A stretch of DNA of 64,000 bases, from positions 9,128,133 through 9,192,132 of the forward strand of contig OY743187.1 of the NCBI GenBank assembly GCA_963555705.1, written 5' to 3'. The translations under genes were made by a program, and so were the position numbers. Under the pieces are notes generated by a model. The model was not told the DNA's origin. It searched no databases and saw nothing but the letters and a program-made list of their open reading frames with translations. The DNA comes from Ligustrum vulgare (taxonomy: Eukaryota; Streptophyta; Magnoliopsida; Lamiales; Oleaceae). Below are positions 35,185-48,300 of the stretch, in pieces; the stretch's first letter is position 1; each line of letters begins with the position of its first letter.

Positions 35185-37077
35185 ATGAAGCTTTTCTTGA
35201 AGCGCCATTGCACTTCTCTCTCTCACACTCGACACCAACCATCCATATCATCGCAAATTATTCAATTGTGTAGATCTGGCTTCGTTTTTGATGCCATTGG
35301 ACTCCTCAATTCCATAAACACCACCTCCCAACAATCCCAAAACAATATCCACTCAAAGCCAATCATATACGCCACCATTATTCAAGCATGCACCAAAGCG
35401 TATTCGTATACCGTCGGCCTCCAGCTTCACTGCTATGTGCTCAAATCTGGCCTAGAAACCGACCGTTTTGTAGGCAATAGCCTTCTCTCCCTGTACTTCA
35501 AACTGGGCCCCAACTTTTCTGACACCAGAAATTTTTTTGATGGGTTGTATTATAAGGATGTTGTGTCTTGGACGTCGGTTATATCGGGATACATTCGCGT
35601 GGGAAAACCCAGAAATTCGATTGTGATGTATTTGGGTATGATTGATTTTGGCATTGAGCCGAATGCGTTCACTTTATCTGCCGTGATTAGGGCGTCCTCG
35701 GAGCTCAGGAAGTTGAACATGGGGAGATGTTTACATGCGGTGGTAGTTAAAATCGGTTTTGGATTTAACAATGTGATCGTCAGCGCCTTGATTGATATGT
35801 ATGGGAGGAATCACGAGCCAGGTGATTCGCTTAAGGTGTTCGATGAAATGCTCGAACCAGACTTTATTTGTTGGACTTCAGTGATTTCTGCACTCACAAG
35901 GAGTGACTTATATGCTGAGGCATTGCAATTGTTCTATTTTATGCATCGGCATAATGGATTTTCGCCGGATGGGTATACATTTGGTAGTGTTTTGACTGCT
36001 TTGGGAAATTTAGGTAGGTTAAAGCAAGGTAAAGAACTGCATGCTAAGGTCATTACGACTGGCTTCTGTAAGGACAATGTTTTCGTCGAGAGTAGTTTAG
36101 TGGATATGTACGCTAAATGCGGTTTAGTGGATGAGTCCCAGGGTGTGTTTGATCAAATGGAGAAGAAGAATTCAGTTTCATGGTGTGCGTTGCTTGGGGG
36201 ATATTGTCAAAAGGGCGCGTTTGAAATCGTTGTTCAGCTTTTCAGAAAGATGGAGGTTGATCTTTATAGTTTTGGGACGGTTCTACGTGCCTGTGCTGGT
36301 TTGGCAGCCGTGAAGCTAGGAAAGGAGGTACATTGCCAGTATCTGAAGAGAGGTGGTTGGAAAGATGTTGTAGTTGAATCAGCTTTAGTTGATTTATATG
36401 CGAAATGTGGCTTCGTGGACTTTGCTTATCGGATTTTTAAGAATACGCCTCTTAGAAATTCGATTACCTGGAACTCAATGATTTCGGGATTTGCTCAGAA
36501 CGGTAGGGGTGAAGAAGCAGTTAGGATATTTAACGAAATGATTCAAGAAGGTGTCAAACCCAATTATATAAGCTTCATTGGCTTGCTTTTTGCTTGCAGC
36601 CATAATGGGTTGATTGATCAAGGGCGCAAGTACTTCATCTCAATGAGTATGGACTATGGGATCAAAGCTGGAATTGAGCATTACAGTTGCATGGTTGATC
36701 TCCTTGGCCGGGCAGGGGAGATAGAAGAAGCTGAAAATTTGATTAAAAATTCCCGATTTAGTAACGATTCTTCTCTTTGGGCTGCTCTGCTTGGTGCTTG
36801 TACAACAAGTACAAGTTCCACTGTTGCAGAACGCATTGCTAAGAAAATGATGGAGTTGAGACCTGATTATCATTTGAGTTACGTACTTCTAGCTAATGTG
36901 TACAGAGCCGTTGGGCGGTGGAAAGATGCTCAAGAAATTTGGAACAGAATGCAGAAGAGAGGGGTCAGAAAGACACCTGGAAGGAGTTGGATTGATAATA
37001 CTAGCAGCCCAAGTTTCTCATTCCTGGTGAATTCTAACATTCCTGGAGAAATATACGATGCTGAGAAATTCTTTTAA
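35185..37077 (+). CDS. Pentatricopeptide repeat protein, PLS class, E subgroup (At1g03540-like), 630 aa
   Basis: This is an intronless frame of 630 codons, as usual for plant PPR genes. The N-terminus MKLFLK and blocks such as VLKSGLETDRFVGNSLLSLY, PDGYTFGSVLTALGNL and NSVSWCALLGGYCQ match what I recall of Arabidopsis At1g03540 along the whole length. Repeats of P, L and S type run from about residue 60 to 530 (for example DVVSWTSVISGYIR, PDFICWTSVISALTR and NSITWNSMISGFAQNG). They are followed by an E-type motif (AERIAKKMMELRPDYHLSYVLLANVYRA) that ends with GRSWID and a short tail, without a DYW domain. Members of this class enter chloroplasts or mitochondria and bind specific RNAs, often for C-to-U editing. 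The specific target here is unknown. The start at 35185 gives the conserved N-terminus. No frame damage is seen. Confidence 0.93.
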   Translation: MKLFLKRHCTSLSHTRHQPSISSQIIQLCRSGFVFDAIGLLNSINTTSQQSQNNIHSKPIIYATIIQACTKAYSYTVGLQLHCYVLKSGLETDRFVGNSLLSLYFKLGPNFSDTRNFFDGLYYKDVVSWTSVISGYIRVGKPRNSIVMYLGMIDFGIEPNAFTLSAVIRASSELRKLNMGRCLHAVVVKIGFGFNNVIVSALIDMYGRNHEPGDSLKVFDEMLEPDFICWTSVISALTRSDLYAEALQLFYFMHRHNGFSPDGYTFGSVLTALGNLGRLKQGKELHAKVITTGFCKDNVFVESSLVDMYAKCGLVDESQGVFDQMEKKNSVSWCALLGGYCQKGAFEIVVQLFRKMEVDLYSFGTVLRACAGLAAVKLGKEVHCQYLKRGGWKDVVVESALVDLYAKCGFVDFAYRIFKNTPLRNSITWNSMISGFAQNGRGEEAVRIFNEMIQEGVKPNYISFIGLLFACSHNGLIDQGRKYFISMSMDYGIKAGIEHYSCMVDLLGRAGEIEEAENLIKNSRFSNDSSLWAALLGACTTSTSSTVAERIAKKMMELRPDYHLSYVLLANVYRAVGRWKDAQEIWNRMQKRGVRKTPGRSWIDNTSSPSFSFLVNSNIPGEIYDAEKFF

Positions 37078-39307
37078 TTAAATTATTTTGTTGTTTATTG
37101 CTGAGTTATGTTTTGGTTAATGATGCGGTTGTTCCTTGGGATAGAAAGTGGGTGATCTCAATGAAGCAGTGTCAGTTCGACTACTAGAGGATTATTCTAG
37201 AGAAATTTCCAATAGTACCCGGCCCTCAGAAGAGCATTCGGAAGCAGGTGCAATGGGGTGACCGAGGAGAAGGTGGATTATAGGGACTTCAGGCTGGAGG
37301 AAGCAATTAAAGAAGTGGATATGAAAATCTGAAATGAAAATGAGATATTATCGATACATCACCTATTGTTTGGATGATGAAGAGGTATCCGTATGATGAA
37401 GCACATGGCTCACCTCTTTATCAATCAATGCCGCCCACCTCTTCATCATCCAATATTGATGCGTCAACTCAGCATGTCCCAAGTTTATGTCTGTGTAGAA
37501 GAAAAGTTTTGAAAAATCAGCAAACGTTGACAATTAGTTGTGGATTAGTATTGAAATCCAGTTAGGGCTTCAGGCCAGTATACAACACGACATTTATCTA
37601 CGGTTTTGGGCATCAGTGGGAAGGAAAAAGAGAAGGACTTTTAGGGATATCAAGGATAAAGTTTGGAAAAGAGTTAAGGGGTGGCATCAAGGATAGAGTT
37701 TGGAAAATAGTTGAGGGGATAGAGTATTCTTTGTGGCGAGGAGCTAATTCAGAAGAGGCTGCAGTAGCGAGGGGACGGAAGATTGATTCATATATTTTTG
37801 GATCCTTGTTGGCCAAGACTTGCATCCTTCTCACCCTACTCGAAACCCATTGGGGAGGTCGCCATGGTCAGTGATCTCAACGATGCCTATTTCGTCGGAA
37901 AATAATGCTATATAGCATCACTCTATGTGGTTGCAAGTAATGATACATCATTTAAAGTGTCTCAGATTCCTACCTTTAAAGTGATCTATCAATTAATGAC
38001 ACTTTAATGTCACTTAAAGTGACGCTAAGCACCAATAATGCTAAATGAATTGATATTTAAAATAGTAACAATAGCCATTTTGTGTGATTTTCATAACAAC
38101 GCGTTACAAACAATTTTTTATTCTATTCAAAATCTAACAAGTTGCCCTTGTATAATGTCCATTTTGTATTCAATGTTACTTTAAATTAGAGACAAAAACT
38201 ACAATAAAGCCTAGATAAATTAGTATCCTTGGTATCATGAAAATTTATTAATTCAAGATATTATTTAATCGACAAGTTAATAATTTATTGATTCATGAAG
38301 ATATTCTCAATGATGTTAACCAACAACTAAATAATTGAGAACGTCATGAAAAATGATCAAGATGGAGAAGTTAAAGATGATAAATCTTATTTTGAAGCTA
38401 GTTTTGTGAAAAGAATATTTTTTTTATTTTTTTTATATTTTTTTGGGTTGCAGAACCATAGAAACTTATCAAAACATTTAATATGTTGTTAAGAAAGGTT
38501 AGAGATGAGGTCCAAATTCCAATGTCAAATCATTTTTAAGAATGCTTCACAGTAGCAATATTCATCATGGAATTATTCAATTAGTTTACAAATGTGTCAT
38601 TTTTAAAATTTTATCATGTTATTAATTTAACACGTTATTACCAAATCGGGACGGACCAAATTTAATCTAAGTTAATCGAGATTCTACTGTTATAATATTT
38701 TCAATTCTTATTTTCTTTCACAAATTAGTCATCGTAGAAAGTCTATAATTGCAACTGCAGAAATCAATAAGCATATCCAACATGTATTTCTTATTATATT
38801 TGAAAACAATTTAGATAACAGAATGAATATATATATATATATATATATATATCAGATGAGATCTATCTCTACTAGTTTAACAAAATCCATTACTGGAGCA
38901 TAAATATTCACAGAAAAAAAAAAAAAGAAGAAGCACAACAATGACTTTAGTTATGTAAATTGAACTGGGGGTGTGTAAATATGGGTATTACATTACGAAA
39001 TATCAATATGGATGCCACTACTTTCACACTGGTTTCACTACTGAATATCAATAATTATCAAACACTTGTGTATTGAACATTAGGAGGAGATGATCAACAG
39101 ATCAAGAATCTTGTGAATTGACTACTGTAAAATCTGTTCTTGAGAGTAGTCTCGTCTTCACACGAGAACTTCAAGTTATGTTAGAGTCGAGGCATCAATT
39201 CTGCAGCTTGCTTCTTTCGTTCAATGTTATCTCAAGCTGATGCAGGAATTTGTGAGCTGATTCTTAGTTACTAATGATCTTTTTTTTATATATGGGTGGA
39301 GTCCAAA
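37078..39307. other. Gene-free spacer between the convergent PPR and SRF3-like genes
   Basis: It contains the 3' flank of the PPR gene, a repeated short block (GGGATATCAAGGATAAAGTTTGG near 37645 against a similar copy near 37685), and a (TA)n microsatellite at about 38829-38852. Short ORFs at 37374-37565 (+) and 37613-37834 (-) have no recognisable domain and poor support. The region 37900-38700 is AT-rich and featureless to me. Confidence 0.45.
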
Positions 39308-42300
39308 TTACTCTCCTGATCTATTCGGATATTCCCTTCGAATCATTTGGACGAGGTCCTGCACGACTTCAGACATCAGTGGCCTGAATTCTGGCTCCGT
39401 CTGCAAAACAAATTCTCTTAGTGTAAGCAAAATTTCAGTAGTAAAAACAGAGAAGAAAGGTAACTGTAAATTCAACTCACCTGAACACACCGGGATATAA
39501 TGTCAGCAAAGTGTGATACTGATTTAACAGGATATTTTCCATTGAGAGCAGGATCAACCATCCTCGATAAAGAGTCAATGTCATGAAGCTGAGGGATTGC
39601 CCATCTGACCAAAAATTGCTCCCCTCGAATCCGTGTCCTGATAGCATGTAGAAGAAAATGAAGCAGCTGGAAGACAAGGACATATCACCAGAGTTCAGAA
39701 GGATTGTTCAACAATTCTAATACCTGTCATATGAAATTCTGCCTGTCAACAGTTCCAACATCACCACGCCAAAACTGTAGACATCACTCTTCGAAGTATA
39801 TATTCCCGACTCAAATTCTGGAGCCCCATAACCATATGTTGTGAGAAGTTGTCCTGACAGCTGTGAAATGAATAGGAATAGTCATTAAGTGTATTTTCAG
39901 GTAATGCAATCACGAAATTAAATTTAACAGGAACAATCAAAAGATAGTAAAAAATAGGAAGGGAAAAAACTGGGTTTATTTAAATTCAAATATTCGCACT
40001 GCTCCGGAAAGCTAATAACCGTTTTATATATAATTCCTTTTAACTTGGGCTATTATGATTTATGCAGAATGTAATGCACTCTGTCCAAGGTGTCAAATTA
40101 TATTGGATTTTCCTCGAATTACTATGTCAATCCTGGGATAAAATGGGGGTCCTATTTTCATATGACGCGTTGACGATGTAAGAAAACATCAAAGCACAAA
40201 CCACTACGATTTCATACAACAAAGTACGAGAACAAGAAAGCACAATGAAACAGTTATAACTAATTTAGGTAGTTAAAGTCCATACAAACTTCTTCTATGA
40301 AAAGATACTCAAGCCTCTGGTCAAACTTCAGTACCATAAAAAAAATCTTACCACAAACTGAAACGTAACCTGGCTATTCAGGATGACTTTTGGTCAGTGG
40401 GAAAAGAAAGGGGTGGGGGAGGATCATAGTACGTAGAGGCGCCTGTTCATGACAGCAACGAGGTAAAGCTTTTACCATGAAGAACGGTATTAAATTTAAG
40501 AAGATATGTTCCTGTTATTGTGGAGCGTGATTATACTACAAATACAAAAGGAATAAACCTGTCTGTTTTTAACTTCTTCATAAATAGAGGTATTCCACAG
40601 TATAGTACTTTAAAATCAAAAGATGTTTCCAAAGCAATTAAACAGCATTGATAGTGGTCGGAAAATGATGGCCTGATTGGCAGTGTTCTCTCTTTTCAGC
40701 TAGCAAGTGGTTGTTAAGTTGGATATTGGCCAGGTTATCAAACTACAGCTTCCAAAACTCTTAGGGTTAGAGTGTAATTTTTGTAAACCTCAAGGGTTTC
40801 CAAGTGATAGTTCCACTCACTTCTATATCAAAATCAAAATTTGCAGATATGTTGACCAGGATCTAAATTACACATTCCGTACCTAGGAGCGTGTGTGGTT
40901 AAGCTTAAAAGTTATTTTTAAGTAACTTATTTTGACAAACACGTTTAAGAATTATTAGAAAGGGAAATTGGCGCATTTGGTCCCTAAACATTTGCCTCTT
41001 TGTGCAATGGGATCTTATCCTTTCATTTTTTGCGGCTAGCACTGAAATCCTTAAACATTGCATTTGTTGGCACAAGAGGTCCTTTCGGATAATTTCCTTC
41101 CATTTCAATATTATAAAGTTATGGAAAGACCAAAATGCCCTAATACATAATTGGCGCAATTAGTCTCTGAACTTCAGATTTGGTGCTTAAGTCACTAACC
41201 TTTCAATTTGGTGCAGTAGTCCCTAAACTTAGGCATTATTTAGGGCAATAAGTCCTTAACATTTCAATTTGGTACTTAAGTCCTTAACGTTACATTATTT
41301 AGCGGCACGCATCCTTTTAAATAGTTCTCCTCCATTCTACCTTTAAAAATTCAATTTTATTTTTATCTAAAATATTAAAATACTCTTATGTGTGTGTTTG
41401 GTTTTGATTAAAATGAGTTTTTTTGAAATGAATAGTGATTTTTAGGAGAAATGATGGTTGAGATTTGGTTGAAAAGTAAAAAATTGTGGGCTTGACTTTT
41501 GATGGATGGTTGAGATTGAATACTGTAGAAAAAATGAGTTTTTTTTAATGAAAACCAAACGGAGGCTATATAAATAAATAAGCTTCTTTTTGGAAACTTA
41601 AGATTTTTGTTTCTTGCTTTGTCAAAGTCTGTTCTTCCATGGTTAACTTATGCAATTTCAAAACAGAAAAAACTGTAGAGCAAAGTGAACATAACTCTCA
41701 ATTTGCAGAAGTGCTTTTAGAATGCCGAGGAAATGTTTGGGAAGAAAATTGATTTCAAATAAATTTCATATTTTAAATAAGCCTTAAACAAATGAATAAA
41801 GACTCTTCTTGTTTCTTTATTGAAAAAAAGAAAATTGGTTTTTAAAAGGTGGTAAATTGGAAAATTTGTGTTAGCACGATAAAAACTTTATAAGAAGGTC
41901 AATTGACATGGCAGAACAAACTCTGACAAAGCAAGATATAAAAATTGTTGCCAAAACAGGTTTATTTATTTATTAATATAAGAGCATTTTAATATTTTTG
42001 ATAAAAATAAAATTGAATTTTTAAAGATGAGATGAAGGAAAACCATCTAAAAGGATACGTGGCGCTAAATAATGCAACGTTTAGGGACTTAAGCACCAAA
42101 TTGAATGGTTAAGGACTTATTGCGCTAAATAATTCCTAAGTTTAGGGACTACTTGCACCAAATTGAAATGTTAGGAACTTAAGAATCAAATCTGAAGTTA
42201 AGGGACTAATTTCGCCAATTATGTATAAGGGCATTTAAGTATTTCCTTAATTTTTTTGTATTGAAATGGAAGGAAATCATCCAAAATGACCTTTTGCGCC

Positions 42301-45300
42301 AAAGAATGCAATGTTTAAGGACTTCAGTGCCAAAAATAAAAGGTTAAGGACCAATAGCACAAAAAGGAAAAAGTTTAAGGACTAAATGCGCAAATTTCCC
42401 TTATTAGAAGTAATATTTTTTGGGGGTGATTTTTAGTTAAAAAACTTGCTCAAAAGTCTTCACATTTCAAAAAATTTCTTTCATAGTTTCATTGGCAATT
42501 CCCTGCCCACCTCAAGGTTCTTCCGGGGGGGGGGGGGTGTTGGTAAATTGTCAAAAGTTGGAGGGCTTCAATTGTGAAATGGAGAAATGAAACAATTATG
42601 GCAACCAACGTTTTAGTCAAAAGAGGCAGCCAATTATCTGACAATTGACATAAAAGTATTAGCAAATTATGGAAGGAAAGGCTATCAAGAATTACCCCCG
42701 AAAGTAATTTTGTTTTTCCTTCATGATTGTGGCCTCAATTAATGATGACGTCTCCTACTTTTGACTAACGGGAAAAGATGTCTCGACTTCATTCACCTAT
42801 CTCTTTCATGATTATGTTTCTATAAGAGATTGTGATTTTTCTTGGAATGAGATAGATGCAGAGATTGTGATAGACGCAGATTTGAGAGTGAAGCATCAAG
42901 TGAAATTCTTTCTTGTGATAGAGTGACACACGAGAGAAAAGAGAGTTTACAAAAGAAATGTCTTCGTGTTGGTGAAAAATACCATGCTGTATTTTTGTAC
43001 TCCTTTTACTGTGGATGAAATATTTGGTGTGTATGAGTTTATGTCTCGACTTTGTTCACCTATAAGAGAATGTGATTTTTCTTGGAATGGTAGATGCAGA
43101 GATTGTGATAGACATAGTTTTGAGAGTCAAAAAAACACCAAGTCAAATGCTTTCTTATGATAGAAACAGAAGAGAAGAGAGAGTTGAGAAAAGAAATGGC
43201 TGTGTAGGTGAGGTGAAAAATGCAGGGTTGTATTTTTGTACTCATTTTCTTTTGTACAAAATATATTGGTGTATGTGGATGCAGGCATGTTGCCTAACCA
43301 CGTAAATCTGTGTCTCGTATTTGCATTGCATGTATTTCTTCTCGGTCAGATTTTTGCATCCTGCCGATGGAATTAGCAGCGTGGCTAATTCCCAACGGGG
43401 CCTTCTTTCGGAAATCATCAAAAAGGAAAATAAAATTATAGCTTCTTGAAGAAAAAACTCCACTACATATTTCATGCTTACATTTTTCATGGAAAATCTC
43501 TACATATTAGTGCCTCTTATTTTCCTTCTATCCACCATGACGTATTCACCAATGATAAGACTTTAAAGTTGATTATCTTTTGGGATTAAGGCATTCAATT
43601 GATGGACATGTAATCACAGCACGAGAGAATTTGTTATCATTTCAAAGAACTATTCATACTAATAGATACTGCTAAAACTATCCGTTGACAATAATTTCTT
43701 GATCAACATTAGGCTCCTGCGCTACTTTATTGCAGCTACAAATCTCAATTTCAATTCACTTTCTAATGCAGTTCAATTAAGAGCCTTAAACCCAATTTGT
43801 AAAATTTCCAAAAGCATTTTCAACTTAGTAGTTAATATCAGTGTATTCGATGAACTAATTTCCTTGAGATACTTAAATTACAAGTTACCTGACTGACGGC
43901 TCCTGATGCTATAAGAGGAGCCAAACCACAATCAGAGACATGAATGGTAAGTTCATCATCAAGGAGAACATTGGTGGACTTGAAGTTCCTGTGTATAATT
44001 GGTGGCTCACAGATCTCATGCAGATACCTTCATGACCAAAAAAACAATATTTGATTATTCCATGAGTGGATATTTCAGAATATAGCAAAAGCATGTTAGT
44101 GTTCGAGCTACACTGACAGACCCCTCGAGTAGGAGTTGAAGAGGAAAGAAGGAATGAAGGATTAACAGAAGTACAGTGCTAGTACGTTACAGCCTATATG
44201 TTTTGTTAAATCCACCTGACTATTATAACTTCATTATAGAACTAATGAGAGTGAGATTGATTCAGTTTAACATCCTCTTGAGTGTTAGTCATGTTTAATT
44301 CAAGAACACAGAATCACAAGCTGCTAAGAAACAGTCCTATTATTCATTTGACTTACTCTAAAGCCCTAGCAGCTTCAAGAGCCATTCTAATGCGGGTATT
44401 CCAAGATAAATTCTTCTTAAATTCATCATCAGAGTTCAGAGCATCTTGCAATGTTCCGTTACTGCAATACTCATAGATGAGAAGCCTTTGATCATGCTCT
44501 GCACAGTAGCCCATGAGTTCGACCACATTAGCATGGCGAATTTTATCAAGGCTGTTAACCAGCTCAATAAACTGATCCTCCTTCTGCTGGTTGGCAACTC
44601 TTTTGTCCAATTTCTTGACAGCGAGCAACTACAGAATCATAAAAAGACAAGATGTAAGAACAGAGTACAAGCTTTCTTGCCCCCGAGTCAAAGATTGCTT
44701 GCAAGACAGAGAGGGATGTGGAAGTGGGACATTAAAGGAATGTAAACCTATCTACGGGAACCAATTCATGTACAATGAATCTTGGCATTTCTTTGCAGCT
44801 AAGTCAACTGCTGGACTATTATATAGCTTCTAAAGGACCATTAAGAGATATTTAAAAGGAACAAATGCGGCAAATAGAGAGAGGTACTATGCGAAAACAA
44901 AATTCAAATAATCCATGCCCCATTAAATTATCGAAAATTGTACCTTTCCATCAGGAAGCTGTGCCCTATACACGGTACCAAGCATTCCTACTCCAATAAG
45001 ATTTTCTTGTGAAAAGCTATTGGTGTATTGCTGAAGAGATGCAATTGTGTAAGCCTTCACAGAGGTTGCAGGAAGATGTCTAGTCAAAGATTTTTTTGCG
45101 GTTGCTTCAGCTGCAGCAATTGGATTTACAATAACTTTCTCTGACAGTAGAAATGGTGGAGGAGGTGGTGGTGGTGGTGGTGGTGGTGGTGGTGGAGGAG
45201 GAGGAGGAGGAGGTGGCATCAAATCTATATCAAATTTATTCATGTCTATCCCATGATGATTCGGCTTAGGAGCTCCACTCATTTTTTTGTTATTCACCTC

Positions 45301-48300
45301 ATGCTCATTCCATGGTTTGGGAACCGAACTCACTGCTCTTTGTTGATTCCCTTCATTTGGCCTCACAATTGCCACTGTTGGAGCTGTTTAAAGAATCATA
45401 CAGTCCATTAGACATGGAAAACAAGGGTGATAAATACATTGTTCGGTCCATCAAGCACCGAGAAAAAGCCGAATGATTTGAATTACCTTTCTCTTTGTCA
45501 TGGCTAGGTTGGACCAAGGAACCACCATCTCTAGGATTCTCTTTGGTGCTTGTAAATGGAGCTATCTCATGCCGCTTTGGAGTTCTACAAGTTTCTCGCC
45601 TTTTCTTGAGACATGTTGGCATAAAAAGCAGGATTGCTAATACCAATACTATGAACAACAACAATGCCCCAATGGATATCCAAACTATCCTTTTTATTCT
45701 TGAAGACTTTTTTGATTTTACAGAATTTGAGTCCCTTGTAGCAGAAGGTCCATCAGCCTGTCTTCCAGGTCTGCGTCCAGAACTTGATGGTGTTTGTTCA
45801 GAACTTGGTCCCAAGAAAAATGGTGGGGCTGGTGGTGGTGTTCCATTGGCAGCTGGTGGAGGTGATGGAGCAATACTGGCGTTGAATGGATTCCCAGCTT
45901 GCCTGTATGTTGCAAACTATATTTACTGAGCAGATGCATATAACATTGTGCACTTATCAGTCAAATAGAAAAATAATACAACAGCATACATCAAGTTGTT
46001 GCTTGGGTTTATGAAAGAGGCACCATAGCCATAGGCAGGCCTGTCCGCTTCCCATCTCAGCCCAAACTGGGGAAAGGGAAGGGAAGGTGCTAAAAGGACA
46101 AGGCTAAACTGAATCAAAGCATGTATACATGCAAAAAACATGTACCACAGTAAATTAAAGAAAAAACACTTTTCTATCTTTTTTGCTATTTCTTTCTCCT
46201 CTATATTTCACTTTCATCTCCCTCTCTTTTACCAAATACACAGTAGAAAAAGCATAATTGGCCTCTAGTCATGTTTCCCGAAAGTTAATAACAATTTTCT
46301 TTCTTATATAGTCAAAGTCAAACATTAGTTTCAAAACACATTCATAAATACTATCTATTTATTATCCACACATTACATGGGACCCACTACCATTCTTCCG
46401 AAAAAGTTACAATTAATTTTAGATGAACATAGGCTTTTTATAGTCTCTCTTCATCGTGAGATGTATTAGCAAAGATGGTATCATCCTCAAAGCACGCCTA
46501 TAGAACCAAGTCGCTTGATATGTATGGGTTAATCTAATTACGTTTCCGTTAAATTTTCAAGAGAAATCAAACTAAAAACTTTTTGATAGTCGAGTAAGTT
46601 GAAGTCAGAACATAAAAATTGATGAATAATGACAATGACAAGATAACTACTTCACAAAGAGGACATAATCTTATTTGAAATACAATTCCCAGAAGAAATT
46701 GGACAATAACAAAAATAAAGAGAACCAGAAATCATGTATCTCTGGATCACTAATAGGAGCTTGAAGAAGTTCTATAATCAAAGAAAATGATTTCTTGAAT
46801 CCATCTACAGCAAACAATCAAATGGCAAGCATCAAATATCCCCTTATAAACCAGTGAATCTTGCTGCTTGTGTTATCAGTAATATATGAAAATTATGTTT
46901 GACTTTTAGCCGTGGGCATGAAGGCTTTCTTAGCAGCCAAACTAAACAAAAACACTGTGCTCTGATACCAAGAAAAACAGCATTGGTGAAGTATGGATTG
47001 CAGTTTATTCATTGGTAAAGCAGTACATATATACAGTATGTACAAGCCCCCAAGTATGGGAATAATACATGCTCCAAACCTGTGACTAAAATATGCGAAT
47101 ATATCAAGGATCTATTAAAGCCATAACTATGGAGAGTATCTTGGTCTATCACAAACAACCCTGCCCACACTACGCTAAGAAGACTGGTTGCACTTAAATT
47201 GAAGATAATGTGGGTCATCTATTTTGTTCTAATTTCTTCAATGGTTTAGGATGTGTTTGTCCCCCCCCCCCCCCCCCCCTTCAAACAAAAAAAAATCCTT
47301 GTTGCTTCCTAAAATCACTTCAAGCTTCAAAGTTTGCACGTGTCAGTGAGAAATCATAAAAAATTACATCGTGTGTCCTATATAATCCACGTGTCATGAC
47401 AACTGAGAGCACTGTTTTGATATGCAACCTACAGATCAACGAGATAAAGATATAATAAACAATGTGCACAAGTATCCTACAGAACCCATGAGTATAGAGC
47501 CTAAATGGCTTCTGACAAAATTCAAAAGTAAAATATTTGGATTTAATTAGAGTTTTTAGACAGTGGAACCTACCTAAAAGTGGGTATGCTCAACAACTTT
47601 GCCGGTATTGGTCCAGAAAACAGGTTGTTCTCTATATTTCTGTAGGTAAGAGAAAAATAGAGAGAGAGAGAGAGAGAGAAAAAAGACAAAATGTTGGAGG
47701 TTGATTTAGGGAATATAAATGATTCATGAATAGATTATGGCTAAGAAGAGTACAAATCTCTTAAGGGAAGATCTTGTAAAACATCAAGAGCTCCAGAAAG
47801 CAGATTGTTCTGCAAATGACTGGCAATCAAGAAGTCAGCTTCATTTACATAGGCGAAATGAGCATGAGCAACCTAAGTAAGTTGAATTACTTACAGTGTA
47901 GTAAGTGATGACAAATTTCTTAGTGAAGGGGGCAACTGCCCACTCAAATTGTTACTAGAAAAATCCCTGTACAAAGACAAAATCCCATATAAGTTGTCAA
48001 AAACATGACGGCCTAATTGTGTGAATAAATAAGCTTTGTTCTTTTTAAAATGGGATCATACAAATTAACCAAAGCTGTCAAGCCTTCAAAGGAATCTGGA
48101 ATTTCTCCAGTTAATTCGTTGTTGTTAAGAGACCTGAAACAAACACCGAACGTAGTTCGAAATGAGGTTAAAAATAGTCAACATGCACTCAGGGTACAAG
48201 ACAGCGGATACAAAAACTTACAGAGCTGATAGCTGACTAAGAGATGATAAAGAACTAGGTATACTTCCAGTAAACTTGTTATCTGAAAGAAAACTGACAA

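Noticed and set aside
37374..37834. Short ORFs downstream of the PPR gene as a separate gene
   Set aside because: The frames overlap on both strands, lack domains and show local repeats; support is too weak.
43060..43490. Short ORFs in the SRF3 kinase intron
   Set aside because: There is a locally repeated block (42830-42900 against 43070-43140) and no domain; the reading frames are chance.
45495..45929. Plus-strand 144-codon ORF
   Set aside because: It is the mirror of SRF3 exon 10 on the other strand and has no domain of its own.
45923..46141. Minus-strand 72-codon ORF (around [15 protein letters not shown]) as an extra SRF3 exon
   Set aside because: Exon 47574-47639 joins in frame directly to 45902, giving the family-typical FRQAGNPFN stretch, so this ORF lies in the intron.
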